From Sambucus nigra (Eukaryota; Streptophyta; Magnoliopsida; Dipsacales; Adoxaceae), in NCBI GenBank assembly GCA_949130495.1, contig OX422208.1, positions 394,714,561-394,778,560 of the forward strand: a stretch of 64,000 nt of DNA, given 5' to 3'. The translations under genes and the position numbers were made by a program. This document shows positions 1 through 10,812 of the stretch, piece by piece. Positions within the stretch are counted from its first letter, which is position 1. The number at the start of each line of letters is the position of its first letter. The notes under the pieces were generated by a model, which saw only the letters and a program-made list of their open reading frames with translations, had not been told where the DNA came from and searched no databases.

Positions 1-600
1 ATTGTGAAATCTGAGAGGCCCAACAATGTGACTGAGGTGAGATGTTTTCTGGGTTTAATTGGGTATTATAAAAGGTTTATTAAGGGATTTTCTTCGATCG
101 CCTTGCCAATGACTAAACTAACCCGGAAGGATGTTGAGTTTGAATGGAATTATGATTGCAAAAATAGTTTTGATGAATTGAAAAAGAGGTTAGTAACTGC
201 ACCTGTTCTTACTATTCCGCATGGTGGAGATGGTTTGTTATTTATACTGATGCTTCACACCAATGGTTGGGTTGTATTTTTACGCAGTATGGTAAGGTTA
301 TTGTTTATGCTTCTAGGCAATTGCGTGCACATGAACGTAATTATCCTACACATGATTTGGAACTTGCTGCTATCCTGTTTGCTTTGAAATTATGGCGTAA
401 TTATCTATATGGTGAGGTATGTGAAATTTTTACTGACCATCAAAGCCTTAAGTATTTATTTACTCAGAAGGAATTAAATTTGAGGCAGAGGCGGTGGATG
501 GAGTTAATTAAAGATTATGATTGTACAATTCACTACCACCCAGGGAAGGCAAATGTAGTTGAACATGCTTTGAGTAGAAAGGCTTCAGGAAGGTTATCTT
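1..600 (+). pseudogene. Copy A pol: RT C-terminus and RNase H, frameshifted
   Basis: Frame 1 (4 to about 240) encodes the RT thumb/connection region (motifs FLGLIGYYKRFIKGFS and LTRKDVEFEW). Around 235-270 the reading moves to frame 3 because one T is missing compared with copy A2 (GGTTTGTT against GGTTTTGTT). Frame 3 then gives a Ty3-type RNase H: a [19 protein letters not shown] block, the [20 protein letters not shown] block and the [15 protein letters not shown] end. The first part of RNase H, with its T-D-A-S residues, is scrambled at the frameshift. Confidence 0.9.
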
Positions 601-800
601 GTATTCAGTGTGCTAGAGTTTCCCACATTATGGAGTTGAGATTGATGGGAGTAGAATTGAAGCTAGAAGATGAGGACAGGTTCTTTGCTCATATAAGCGT
701 GAGGCCTTTGTTAGCCACCCGTATTCGTGATTTTCATAGTCAAGATCCTTTTCTTGAGAAGCAACGACAAGATAACCGAGATGGTAAGTCTGAAGATTTT

Positions 801-1680
801 TGTATTGTGAATGATGGCACCTTATTGTATAAGCAGCGGTTATGCGTGCCTAATTTGTTTGGATTGAAAGAGGAAATTTTAGATGAGGCTCATAATTCCA
901 TTTATACTATACATCCTGGTAGTACCAAAATGTATAGGGATTTAAAGGAGCATTATTGGTGGAATAATATGAAGAAGGAAATAGCTGATTTTGTTGCTAG
1001 GTTCCTTACATGTCAGCAAGTGAAAGTGAAGCAACAGAAACCTACTGGTATGCTTCAGCCATTGCTAATACCGGAATGGAAATGGGATCATGTAACGATG
1101 GGTTTTATGGTTAGGCTTCCTCAATCTCAGAAGGGGTCAGATTCGATTTGGGTAGTGGTGGACAGATTGACCAAGTTCGTTCATTTTCTAGCATTCAAGA
1201 CTACGTATACAGTTGATAGGTATGCTAGGTTATATGTTAATGAGATTATTCGATTGCATGGAGCACCGATATCTATTGTTTCAGATAGGGACCCTACTTT
1301 TACATCCCGATTTTGGTATAACTTGCTACATGCTATGGGTACTAACTTGAAATTTAGTACGGCTTTTCATCCTCAGACAGATGGGCAGTCTGAAAGGACA
1401 ATACAGATTTTGGAAGATATGCTTAAAGCTTGTGTGCTTGATTTCAAAGGTAATTGGGATGAATATTTGCCTTTGATAGAATTTGCATATACCAATAGTT
1501 TTCAGTCTACTATTGGTATGGCTCCATATGAAGCATTGTACGGTAGATGATGTCGTACACCAATATGTTGGGGTGAAGTTAGTGAAAGGAAGATAGAGGG
1601 TCCAGAATTGATTGAAGTCACCACTGAAAAAGTGAAGATTATTCAAGATAGAATGAGAACAACTCAAAGCAGATAAAAAA
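801..1680 (+). pseudogene. Copy A pol: integrase
   Basis: The integrase follows RNase H in frame 3. The zinc-binding region shows the [17 protein letters not shown] block, but the first cysteine of the CxxC pair is phenylalanine (F-L-T-C near 1002-1013; copy A2 keeps cysteine). The catalytic triad is visible: D in [12 protein letters not shown] in [10 protein letters not shown] and E in [14 protein letters not shown] at 1548 stops the frame where copy A2 has CGA. Beyond it the WGEV-ERKIEGPELIE segment continues to a TAA near 1674 where A2 has CAG. The protein would insert the element's cDNA, but this copy is dead. Confidence 0.92.
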
Positions 1681-1706
1681 GTTATGCGGATAAACGACGA
1701 AAAGAT

Positions 1707-2120
1707 TTGGAATTCCAGAAAGGGGATTATGTCTTTCTTCGGATATCTCCATGGAAAGGAGTTATGAGGTTTGGAAAAAAAGGTAAATTAAGTCCACGCT
1801 ACATTGGACCTTATGAAATTCTTAAAAAAATCGGGATGGTTGCCTACAAGTTAGCGTTACCACCAGAGTTAGCTCGATTACATGATGTTTTTCATGTTTT
1901 TATGTTAAGAAAGTATGTAGCGGATCCTTCACATGTATTGGTGGAACAATCTATTGAGTTGAAGGAAGATTTGAGCTATGTGGAAGAACCACTTGCAATC
2001 GTCGATAGGAAAGAACAAATATTGAGATCAAAAGTGATCCCACTCGTAAAGGTTGTGTGGAGAAGGTATTCCATGGAAGAATCTACATGGGAGAGTGAGG
2101 ATAGCATGAAGATGTGTTAG
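1707..2120 (+). CDS. Copy A integrase C-terminus with chromodomain-like end
   Basis: This 137-codon open piece, in the same frame as the integrase, encodes the GPY/F module (KLSPRYIGPYEILKKIG; LHDVFHVFMLRKYV) and then a chromodomain-like tail (EEPLAIVDRKEQ to VKVVWRRYSMEESTWE). In chromoviruses this tail directs integration toward particular chromatin. It ends at a TAG in place of the few extra residues found in copy A2 (which reads on past MRYPYLFD). The ATG is only the first Met after the upstream stop, not a natural start. Confidence 0.88.
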   Translation: MEFQKGDYVFLRISPWKGVMRFGKKGKLSPRYIGPYEILKKIGMVAYKLALPPELARLHDVFHVFMLRKYVADPSHVLVEQSIELKEDLSYVEEPLAIVDRKEQILRSKVIPLVKVVWRRYSMEESTWESEDSMKMC

Positions 2121-2179
2121 CCGTATTTGTTTGATTCAGACAACCAAGGTATGTCGATTTCGGGGACGAAATTTCTTAA

Positions 2180-2192
2180 TAGGGGGAGAATT
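2180..2192 (+). promoter_or_regulatory. Polypurine tract of copy A
   Basis: TAGGGGGAGAATT lies directly before the LTR start TGACAACCCG. This is the expected second-strand primer site. Copy A2 has a weaker form (GGGAAAGAATTG) before 24461. Confidence 0.75.
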
Positions 2193-2193
2193 G

Positions 2194-4642
2194 TGACAAC
2201 CCGAATATAATTATGATAAATTATGTTTAAATCATGATTACCTTATGTGATATGGATAGTATGTTATTAGTATATATAATGTTAAGTCAATATGTTTAGT
2301 CTAATCCTACCTTCATAAAGCATGAAATATCGAATTAGTTACAAATGTGAAATTTTGAAGTTTTCGGTAGGAATGTTCATGTTTAAGACTAGTTTTGACC
2401 TTTATGACATAACAATTGACTTGAGGTATAAACTAGATATTTGTAGATATATGAGTTAGGTTTGTAACACAACAAATAATTCATCGAACGGACATCCGAG
2501 TGGGAAGATATTGTCTTTTTACGAACAGGGGGTAAAGTAGTCATTTAGCCTTAAAAATGATATTTTGTTTTATATGATGCCACATGTTATAAATTGATTG
2601 GTTGGATGTGGAGGTTGGAGGTGGAGGTGGAGGTTGGTTTGGCCGACTTAAACCCTTGATATATCCTCCTTTCTTCAGCAAAACTCAATTTGGGAGAGTT
2701 TTAAGTTGAGGAAAAACAATTGTGAGGGTTAGGAAGAAGAAAGTGAGGAGAAACATTAAAAAAAATTCATAGAAAATTACGTAAAAGCCCCTAAGGTAAT
2801 TCCAAACATGAATCTTGTTATTTTTATTGCATTTATGATTTATATGATATAAATACTTGATTTTTTTATTGGCCTTTCATGCTTGGGTGCATATGTATGG
2901 ATATATGCAAGTTTAAGTTAAGTTGAATGTACAAAACCCTAAAATTGCTTTGTTCAGAAACTTTGTTTATTCAAACCTCCATATATTTTTGTATACTTAC
3001 TGGAATTGATTTATTTCAATTGGAGATTAACCTAAACTCATATATGTATGACATCTCCTAATATCATGTGAAAATACCAAGAAATGAGTCTTTGGTGAGA
3101 GTTTGAAGTTCGGGTATGAAATCTGCCCTAAGGGTGAAAGTATGCCCGCCATGTGTTCGATGTTTTGATTGACATAGGAAACGAACCTTAAAAATTATGA
3201 AACTTTAATTTTGTATTTTTAAATATGTTTACTTATGTTAGGTGAAATATCATAGAAATATATGATGTAGAAAAATTATGAAAATTCCTGGAAGTTGAAT
3301 GAACTATAAAAGAGACTATAGGGCAGATTTGCTATGTGGTAAAGAAATGGACCTATCTTGCTCTAGGAGACTTGAAATTATGTACCGTCTTTTGTATTGG
3401 AATTATAATATGATAAGTATTGAATTACCAATAAGAAATGAATGTATGTTTGGTCTATGATTTGAATATGTCAAATATGTTAACATGAATTTGGATGGAA
3501 CTTCACTTGTGATAAATGATTTGAATAGAATCATATGATACTTATGAATTGAGTTATGTTTGAGATATTCCTTGGATTGTTGATATTCTTATGATGATAC
3601 TAATATTGTAAGAATGATAGGAAGGAAATAATAGCCAGTTGAACAAGTGTCGAACAAAGGAAAAGGAAAGCCTATTAAATTACCAAGGTGAGTGTACTTA
3701 TGATTTGTTTCATATATAATTATGAATATAGCTCTAAGAGCGGATTTGTTAGAATACTTCGGTATTCATGATTTGTTTGGCTATTAAAATATCCAGGATT
3801 TGTTTGGGTCTCATGATCCAGGATTGGTTTGAATACTTCGGTATTCAGGATTTGTTTGGATATTAAAATATCCATGATTTGTTTGGGTCTTATGATCCAG
3901 GATTGGAATTGGACAAAGATCCAATGATTTGTTGGAACTTATGTTCCAGGATTTGTTATTGCCAATGGGCAGACTTACTATTGCCAATGGGCAGAATTAC
4001 TATTGCCAATCGGTAGACATACTATTGCTGATGGGCATAATTATCATTGCCAATGGGCAGAATTATTTGGGCCTTATGGTCCAGGATTTGTTATTGCCAA
4101 CGGGCAGGATTGATTGGATTTAATATCCACAGACTTGATATATATAATTATTAATTCATTGTATGGCAGGATTGGTTGGATTAATATCCACATATTTGAT
4201 ATAAAACTGTTATTTCATTTCAGGGAAGGAGTACCTCACTAAGCTAAATGCTTATGGTTTATATTTTGACATTTTTAGGGTTGTAAGCTGCCAGCTAGGA
4301 TGTCATATGATCAGTGATTTGAGAGTTGCACCGTTAGAAAGTGTTGGGGATTAGACATAAGGGTTTTGTCATTGTCACACTGAGGTTTTAATACACTAAA
4401 ATGTTGTATATATTGAGTTAGCTTGGATTGAGTTGATCATAGTTAGTCACAGTATCGTATGTCCGGTTAATTATGACTCTGATATTGATTTCATTATGGT
4501 ATAATAATAATATTATGTTCATTATGCATAGTGTGCAGAAAAATATTGATAAATGACGTATATTTTCCAATGGGATCAAGATTATGATCCAATTATTTTA
4601 ATAACAAATGATTAGTATGGATATTGGGTTTGGGGTGTGACA
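2194..4642 (+). repeat. 3' LTR of Tekay copy A (2449 bp)
   Basis: It starts TGACAACCCG and ends GGTGTGACA, giving TGACA at one end and TGACA at the other rather than long inverted ends. It is homologous along its length to 17375-19621 and 24461-26709. The extra ~200 bp relative to those copies comes mainly from a longer hairpin array at 3752-4189. A TATA-like TTTTATATGATG stands near 2571. No ORF of note is present: the 64-codon ORF at 3929 lies inside the hairpin array. Confidence 0.92.
3752..4189 (+). repeat. Array of short hairpins with constant linker in the LTR
   Basis: About sixteen short inverted repeats follow one another, most joined by an AGGATTTGTT-type linker. Examples: GAATAC-TTCG-GTATTC (3752, 3831), GGATATTAAAATATCC (3858), GGGTC-TTAT-GATCC (3885), GGAAC-TTAT-GTTCC (3934), TGCC-AATG-GGCA (3960), TGCC-AATC-GGTA (about 4004), GGGCC-TTAT-GGTCC (4069), TGCC-AACG-GGCA (4095), GGAT-TAAT-ATCC (4178). 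Stems differ while the fold is kept, often with G.U pairs. The array lies 0.5-0.9 kb from the LTR 3' end, so it could sit in the RNA leader. Confidence 0.85.
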
Positions 4643-5235
4643 GTGTATGTGGATGACATGCCGACAAAGAGCCTGAAGGCCGACACTCACATGGCCGAAC
4701 TTGAAAAAACTTTTGACTCTATGGACATATACATGATGAAGCTCAACCCAGCCAAGTGTGTCTTCGGTGTAGGAGTACGAAAGTTTCTAAGATTCATCGT
4801 CAATCAGAGGAGAATAGAGGCCAACCCTGAAAAGATCAAGGCCTTGCTAGAAATGAAGACACCCAGATCTATCAAAGACGTTTAGACGTTAACGAGAAGA
4901 GTTGCTGCCCTTAATAGGTTCGTCCCAAGAGCTACATATAAGTGTCTTCCTTTTTTCAAAGTAATTAGAAAGGCCTTCGAATGGGATGAGGAGTGTGACA
5001 AAGCGTTTAAGGAGCTTACGTCATACCTCGGCTCTCTCCTACTCTTATCTGGACCCATTATGGGGGAGAAGTTGTATGTATATCTAGCTTTTTCAGAATC
5101 AATCATTAGTGCAACCATAGTAAAAGAAGATGATGGAGTGCAGTATACTTCAATAGTAAAGCTCTTCAAGGGTCTGAACAGAAGTATCCTCGAATTGAAA
5201 AATTAGCCTATGCTCTGATACATGCTTCCAGGAAG
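4643..5235 (+). pseudogene. Element B pol: RT C-terminal part and start of gRNH
   Basis: Reading starts directly at the RT active-site block VYVDDM, followed by MKLNPAKCVFGV and an NPEKIKALLEM segment. A TAG at 4883 (probably from CAG) interrupts it. The same frame continues with RRVAALNRFVPRA and EWDEECDKAFKEL, then the degenerate gRNH block LYVYLAFSES near 5075-5105, where the usual aspartate of the RNase H core is absent. Frames then shift before 5236. The missing N-terminal half of RT is on the other side of copy A. Confidence 0.87.
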
Positions 5236-5892
5236 ATGAAGCCATACTTTCAAGCCCACTCTATGATCGTCCTCATTGATTTCCCACTCAGACAGGTCCT
5301 ACATAAGCCTGAGAAATCAGGCAGGCTGATGACCCGGGCCATCGATTTAGGGGAATATGACATTATTTATCAACCCAGGGTTTTCATCAAGGGGAAGGCC
5401 GTCGTAGACTTTGTGGTCGAGTTTACGTGGGAAGAGGCCGTGAGTGAGATTAGTCAAGAGGCTGTAGATAAACAAGACAAAAATGTCTTCCAAGATCCGA
5501 ACGAGGTTGAGTCAAGCAAAGCCAGAAAAAGAACGGTTGAGAATGAGGAAGACATGTACCTCTTCAAGAAAGGGACCCTATCGGAGGGAAACTTCTCTTC
5601 AAAAGAAGCTGTTTGGAACCTCTTTGTTGATGGGTTGTCCTGTGAAAATGGAAGTGGAGCGGGGATGATAGTGTCAACACCAGATGGTACCAATATCGAA
5701 TATGTACTGAGGTTCAACTTAAAAGCTTCGAACAACCAGTCTGAATATGAGGCATTGATAGCAGGTCTCTCCTTGGAAAAAGCCCTTATTGTTGGCCAAC
5801 TCCTAGTCCACAATGACTTAAGATTGCTCGTCACCTAAATCCTGGGAGTGTATGAGGCCAAAGATGAAAGGATGGCCAAATAACTGAAGAAG
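5236..5892 (+). pseudogene. Element B pol: gRNH end and second (archaeal-type) RNase H
   Basis: The 200-codon frame contains the end of the gypsy RNase H (RKMKPYFQAHSMIVL, LGEYDIIYQPR), a charged spacer, then the second RNase H (WNLFVDGLSCENGSGAGM near 5612-5668; LKASNNQSEYEALIAGL near 5722-5775). D of FVDG and E of SEYEAL are the expected acidic residues. A TAA at 5836 interrupts before ILGVYEAKDERM. The domain would remove RNA from the RNA-DNA hybrid during cDNA synthesis. Confidence 0.87.
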
Positions 5893-7320
5893 GTGAGAAT
5901 AATGCTAAAAAGCTTTAAGGAAGTGAAGATGAAGAGGGTACCTCGGCAAAAAAACAGTCGAGCCGATGCACTTGCAAGGTTGGCCTCAGTAATAAGGACG
6001 AATATAAGAAGAACAGTACCCATTGAGAGTCAGCTCAGACCGACCATTGCAGAAGAAGAGGTTGCCAGACATTGCCTTAATTTGAATATGGGAGCCTCAT
6101 GGATGGACCCTCTTATCAGATACATCAGACAGGGAGAGCTGCCAGAATCAAAGTTAGAAAGGAGAAAGCTGAGGTTCAGAGCTGACAAGTTCTCAATTAT
6201 AGGAGATGTTTTGTATAAGAAGGGGTTCCTACTCCCTCTCTTTAGATGTGTCCACCCTTCAGAGGTTTCACACATCTTACAAGATATGCACAAAGGCTCT
6301 TGTTCAAGTCACATAGGAGGGAGGCCACTGGCTAAGAGGATAATTACTCAGGGGTACTGGTGGACGACCTTGGCCAAAGATGCAACTGCTTATGTGAAGA
6401 AATGCGATAAGTGCCAGAGATTCTCCTCCATCCCTCATCAACCTCATCAACCTATGACATCAATCAGCTCACCTTGGCCATTTGTAATATAGGGTATTGA
6501 CTTGGTAGGACCCTTGCCAAGAGCTACGAACAACTATCGATTCTTAGTAGTGGTAATTGATTACTTCTCCAAATGGGTAGAGGCTGAGCCAATGATCACA
6601 ATTAGAGAACAGAAGACCTTCCAGTTCATCTGGAAGAACATCATATGCAGGTATGGTCTTCCAAACACCCTCATCTCAGATAATGGAATCTAGTTCAAGA
6701 ATGATTCCTTAGAAAAATACTGTAAAAGAGTAGGGATCAAGCAGTTCTTCACTTCTCCTGGACGACCCCAGGCAAATGGTCAGACCGAGGTCACGAATCG
6801 AATAATCCTTGATGGGATAAAGAGGATGTTGGAAGAGGCCAAAGGGAGATGGACAGAGGAGGTATATACCGTATTATGGGCCTACAGGACTACAACAAGG
6901 ACACCAATGGGAGAGAGCCAATTTATGTTAGCCCATTGCTCAGAAGCCGCCATCCCTACAGAGGTAGGACTTCCCACTCATAGAGTTTAAACCTATGACC
7001 CTCAGAGGAATAGATAAGAGAGAAGACTTGATATGGATTTAATTGAAGAAAGAAGAGAAGATACGGATATTAGACGATCCGCCTACTAGTAGAGAACTGC
7101 AAGGTTATACAACCAAAGGGTGAAATATAGGCCTATAGCTGTGGGAGACCTAGTCCTAAACAAGATGTTGCAGAAGGCAAATAAGCTCCACCCAAACTGG
7201 CATGGTCTTTATATAGTAGTTGATGAGGTTGTGCCCGGTACCTACCGGCTAGAAAATCTCGAAGGGGAGCCTTTCTCCAATCCTTGGAATGCAGACCACT
7301 TGAAGAAATATTACATATGA
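5893..7320 (+). pseudogene. Element B pol: integrase
   Basis: One frame runs from the RNase H tail (RKNSRADALARLAS) through the whole integrase to a C-terminal NPWNADHLKKYYI at 7320. The HHCC zinc region (CVHPSEVSHILQDMH, KKCDKCQRF), D of VVVIDYFSKWVEAEP, D of LISDNGI and E of NGQTEVTNR are all present. Stops at 6490 and 6691 replace a tryptophan and a glutamine expected in the family (WGIDLVGPL, DNG-Q-F). More stops lie near 6988-7092. The GPY-like end (LHPNWHGLYIV, PGTYRLENLEG) is intact. No chromodomain follows, as is usual for Tat. Confidence 0.9.
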
Positions 7321-7410
7321 TGTTACAGTTATTTCTTTGTAATACATGTATCATTTTATGAAGAGTCTGTTAATGAAAAGAGCAATGTTGTGCGGATACT
7401 TTTGTCATAT

Positions 7411-7990
7411 GCTTAAACATCATTAGTTTGGTAAAAATATGAGGTGAAGAATCATATTATGGTGACCTCGGACCTTAAACATCATTAGTTTGATGAAAAT
7501 TATGAGGGTAAATATCATTATATAGTGACCTCGGACCTTAAACATCATTAGTTTGGTGAAACTTATGAGGGTAAACATCATAATTTGGTGACCTCGGACC
7601 TTAAACATCATTATAGTTTGGTGAAAACTATGAGGTAAACATCATAATTTGGTGACCTCAGACCTTGAACGTCATTAGTTTGGTGAAAGCTATGAGGGTA
7701 AACATCATTATATGGTGACCTCAAACCTTAAACATCATTAGTTTGGTGAAAACTATGAGGTAAACATCATAATTTGGTGACCTCAGACCTTAAACATCAT
7801 TAGTTTGGTGAAAACTATGAGGGTAAAACATCATTATATGGTGACCTCAGACCTTAAACATCATTAGTTTGGTGAAAATTATGAGGATAGACATCATTAT
7901 ATGGTGACCTCAGACCTTAAACATCATTAGTTTGGCAAAAATTATGAGAGTAAACATCATAAGAGGGTAATCTCAGACCTTAAACAACAT
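7411..7990 (+). repeat. ~63-bp tandem array after integrase of element B
   Basis: About nine copies of a 61-66 bp unit follow the integrase stop by ~90 bp. The core reads AAACATCATTAGTTTGGTGA, then AACTATGAGGGTAAACATCA, then a GGTGACCTCAGACCTT end. Copies differ by small indels and substitutions. It has no coding sense. The minus-strand ORF at 7423-7611 is a product of the repeat. Confidence 0.9.
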
Positions 7991-8189
7991 TGAAGAGGCA
8001 AGACATCCAAGTATAACATCGAAAGAAGCAATAGAATCGGAAGAAGATGGGATTAATTATTATCATTAAAACAACATTCAAAAGTTACAAATCAGATATA
8101 CCAAGATGCCATCAGAGTTCACGAAAGCTAAGAGGTACAGATAAGAAAGGAATAAAAATTACAACTTTAAAGCTTCACAAGAAAAAGGC
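7991..8189. other. Spacer between tandem array and antisense ORF
   Basis: AT-rich sequence without a clear feature. It would be the 3' untranslated region of the minus-strand antisense ORF. No ORF, repeat or strong signal was seen. Confidence 0.5.
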
Positions 8190-10593
8190 CTAAGTCTCTG
8201 CAGCTACAGTCGGGTTGTCATGGCCGACGTTTATCACCTCGGTTCCATCATCCTGAGGATTAGAATCTTCAGTCTGAGTGACTTCTAAGGGAGCAGTCTC
8301 AGGTGGAGCAGCATCGGCTTCCTCAACTTCTTACAAGGACTGAGCAAAATGGGGATCACTAAAGCCAAGACACTCAAAGTCTAAGGTAGTTAGACTCCCT
8401 AACTCTTTCTCCTTAGAGGCTGCTCATTTTCCAGTTGCATTGATACCTCTTTCAAGGTATTCAAAGCCAAAACTGATAAATTCATCAGAGACCTTATAGT
8501 CTTCAATGATTTTCTCTGCAGCATCCTCCAAAGCAGCCTTGACTACAACATCCATCTTAATCTGAAGGGCATCATCTTTAGCCTTCATAGCTACATCGTC
8601 GTCCTTCTTGAGCTTGGACATGTCCCTGTCCCTCTGATGGATAACCCCCTTCAGCTTATCAACCTCCTTTAGCTCTTCCTTCAGTCTTTCCACCTCTGCA
8701 TTTAAAGAGGCTTGTACCTTCTCAGCTTCATGACCCTTCTCTATGAGGGGCATCTTCTTCAGAGTCCAATCAATAAAATGGTGCATGGACAAGATACCAT
8801 GTGGTAAAAGGTCAGATGTATAAACATATGAGCTATAATTTGTAAAATAGATGAGGTTACACTTGAGGAGAGAAAATTAACAAAAACTAGTACCTGAATT
8901 GATCTATGGAGAGTAAACTTGGCCAGCAATGGGATGTTAAAGGAGCATAAGAAACGCTTATCCTCTCCAGTCATTTTCAAACTGTGGCCAATGAGGCTAT
9001 CACTGATCTTCAACTGAGCAAGACGAGCAACCAGGGCATCGTCTGTAGAGATGGGAATGGCACGATCCCCTTTTTGAGTCTTACCTGGCCTTAGATGCCC
9101 CGAGTCAGCTATAGTCTTCCTCTTCTTGGTAATATTAACCTGGGATGTGCCAACGTTCTTCTGGGTGGTAGCATGGGGTAAATGTTTGCCACTCCTCTTT
9201 TGTATCAGTTTTATATGGTCTCGAGCAGACATCTCCCAAAGGTCATCTGAAATGCCTTCAGGGCGCTCTTCAAAAAATAAGTATCTGAGTTAGTAAGTCA
9301 GAAATATAAAAAGTAAGAGATATAACTTATAAAAAATTAACTTACGAAGCTCTTCCAAGGGACTACCCCCTAAACCTGTCTGAGAGAGGTAATAGGGGGT
9401 CATCAGGTGTTCATATTTTACAAGACGACCATGCTCGCCCTGAGTGCGAAGATCCTCAACTTTTTGGAAGTTATCCTAGCTAAGTCCAGGGTTGGATTTG
9501 GCAGCAAGAGAGACCTTCCCCCGTCTCAGAGGGGTCCTTAGCACTAATGTTCCAGAGGCCTCGTTTGGACCAAATTCCCATGCCCAGGAAACAAAGAAAT
9601 ACCGAGGTTTCCATTTATGGTTTGAAGTTTGGGTAACCAATAGCATTTTCTTCTCTGATTTCCTAACTAAGAAGTTGTAATAGCTAGGGTGATTTTTGGC
9701 AGAGGAGGGCACATAACAACCAGTGAAAACCCTAATTGGAAGGTCTGAGTGGTGTACGACCCTCCAAAGGACGATGGCCCCTATTATAACCCTCCATGCA
9801 TTAGGGGATAATTGGGAAGGGGCTAGGTTTATATAGGAAAGAATAACTTTGATGGAAGGATGGATATGAAGAAGGAAGCCCAACTTGAACATCTACTCAT
9901 AGACGCAGATCTCTCCATCTCGTCCATTAAAGGCCCTCTCGTCCCTCAGAGGTTTCCTAAGGACGATGGAAGAGTTTATGGAGTAGAGGTGCCGAAAAGC
10001 AAGAAGGTCATACTTGCTGATGGAGATCTTAATCTCGGTCTCCTCAGACGTATCAACATCACTCTCCTTGCCATCATCACCATCCCTAGCAACGTCAGTC
10101 TGGGCAGGTGCAGGGGGCCACTAAGAAACCTCTGAGCAAATTCAGCCCTGGTGGCGGCCGACAGAGGAATGACATCAATGGGTGGTGGAATGGCCACACT
10201 TGGCCCTATGATTTCAATATCTGAAGATCTGTGAGAGGTACTAGCACCATGGTGAGATGAGACACGGCTCGATACCTCGGCTTCCTTAGGGACCTCACCC
10301 TGCCTAGGAGAGTAATCCATATCCTCTTGAAAAGAGTGTATATACATGGGGTCTGAGGAGGACGACTCAGACTCAAACATTATTATTGGATCCTCAGGGA
10401 CCTCTACAGGCTCAGCAGGCTCTGCTGGCTCAGGGTAGATAACCTTCAAGAGTGGAGGAAAGATGGTTCTGAGAGGAAAGGCCTCAGCCCTACGAGCTTC
10501 CTCTTGGGCTAGTTCTATTTGCCTAATTTTCTCGAAGGTCTTCTCACGAAAAGATGGGAACTCTTCTATGAGTTGGTACAAGGGTCTGAGCAT
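8190..10593 (-). pseudogene. Element B antisense ORF (Transposase_28-like), with introns
   Basis: Read on the minus strand, opposite to gag-pol. An N-terminal acidic and proline-rich region (10593 to ~10125) is followed, after a frameshift near 10125, by a conserved block ISISKYDLLAF ... MFKLGFLLHIHP ... LAPSQLSPNAWRVI (about 10060-9790). A TAG at 9893-9895 lies inside it. This block resembles the plant 'putative gypsy type transposon' (Transposase_28) domain. Likely introns: 9345-9285 (GTAAGTT to CTCAG) and one starting at 8893 (GTACTAG). The last part (8790-8190) is a lysine/glutamate-rich coiled coil with a long acidic tail; stops near 8424 and 8330. Function unknown. The start is uncertain, because a 3' splice-like CAG overlaps the first ATG. 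Confidence 0.75.
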
Positions 10594-10716
10594 AAGTGGG
10601 ATGACACAACACTTAAGGACTCAAAACCACAAATAGGTACTCAACTTGAAAGAACTTAAACTCAAGATCAAAAGGGAAAGTTGGAAAAGTCCAAATGAAG
10701 AACACTTAAGAACAAG

Positions 10717-10812
10717 GTCGCCAAAAAATGCAAAGACTCACCGAAAAATGCAAAGATTCGCCGAAAAACGTAAAAACCCTTACCGAAAAATGCAAAAAAT
10801 ACACCGAAAACT
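10717..10812. repeat. Short tandem motif upstream of the antisense ORF
   Basis: Four to five copies of CCGAAAAATGCAAAGAYTC-like units of ~19-22 bp. They lie in what would be the promoter or leader of the minus-strand ORF. A minus-strand TTATAAA (10894-10900) is ~80 bp further upstream. Confidence 0.6.

Larger units (their letters stand above)
1..4642 (+). mobile_element. Ty3/gypsy Tekay/Del-type chromovirus, copy A (3' part; 5' end outside window)
   Basis: The sequence reads from the end of reverse transcriptase through RNase H, integrase and a chromodomain-like tail into a polypurine tract and a 2.45-kb LTR. It aligns collinearly with the complete element at 17375-26709 (position 1 matches about 22267), so the family assignment is firm. 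The chromodomain and long LTR starting TGACAACCCG fit the Tekay/Del clade. Immediately after the LTR the reading resumes in another element's RT at the V-Y-V-D-D motif, so copy A is nested in Tat element B. The 5-bp target repeat on this side should be GTGTA; its partner lies outside the window. It is inactive: one frameshift near 235-270 and stops at 1548 and near 1674. Confidence 0.93.

Noticed and set aside
7411..7990. Regularly repeated sequence resembling a CRISPR array
   Set aside because: The whole unit is repeated; there are no unique spacers, and the context is a plant retrotransposon.
9860..10135. 91-codon plus-strand ORF within element B's antisense region
   Set aside because: The minus strand carries the conserved Transposase_28-like block over the same bases; the plus-strand frame has none.
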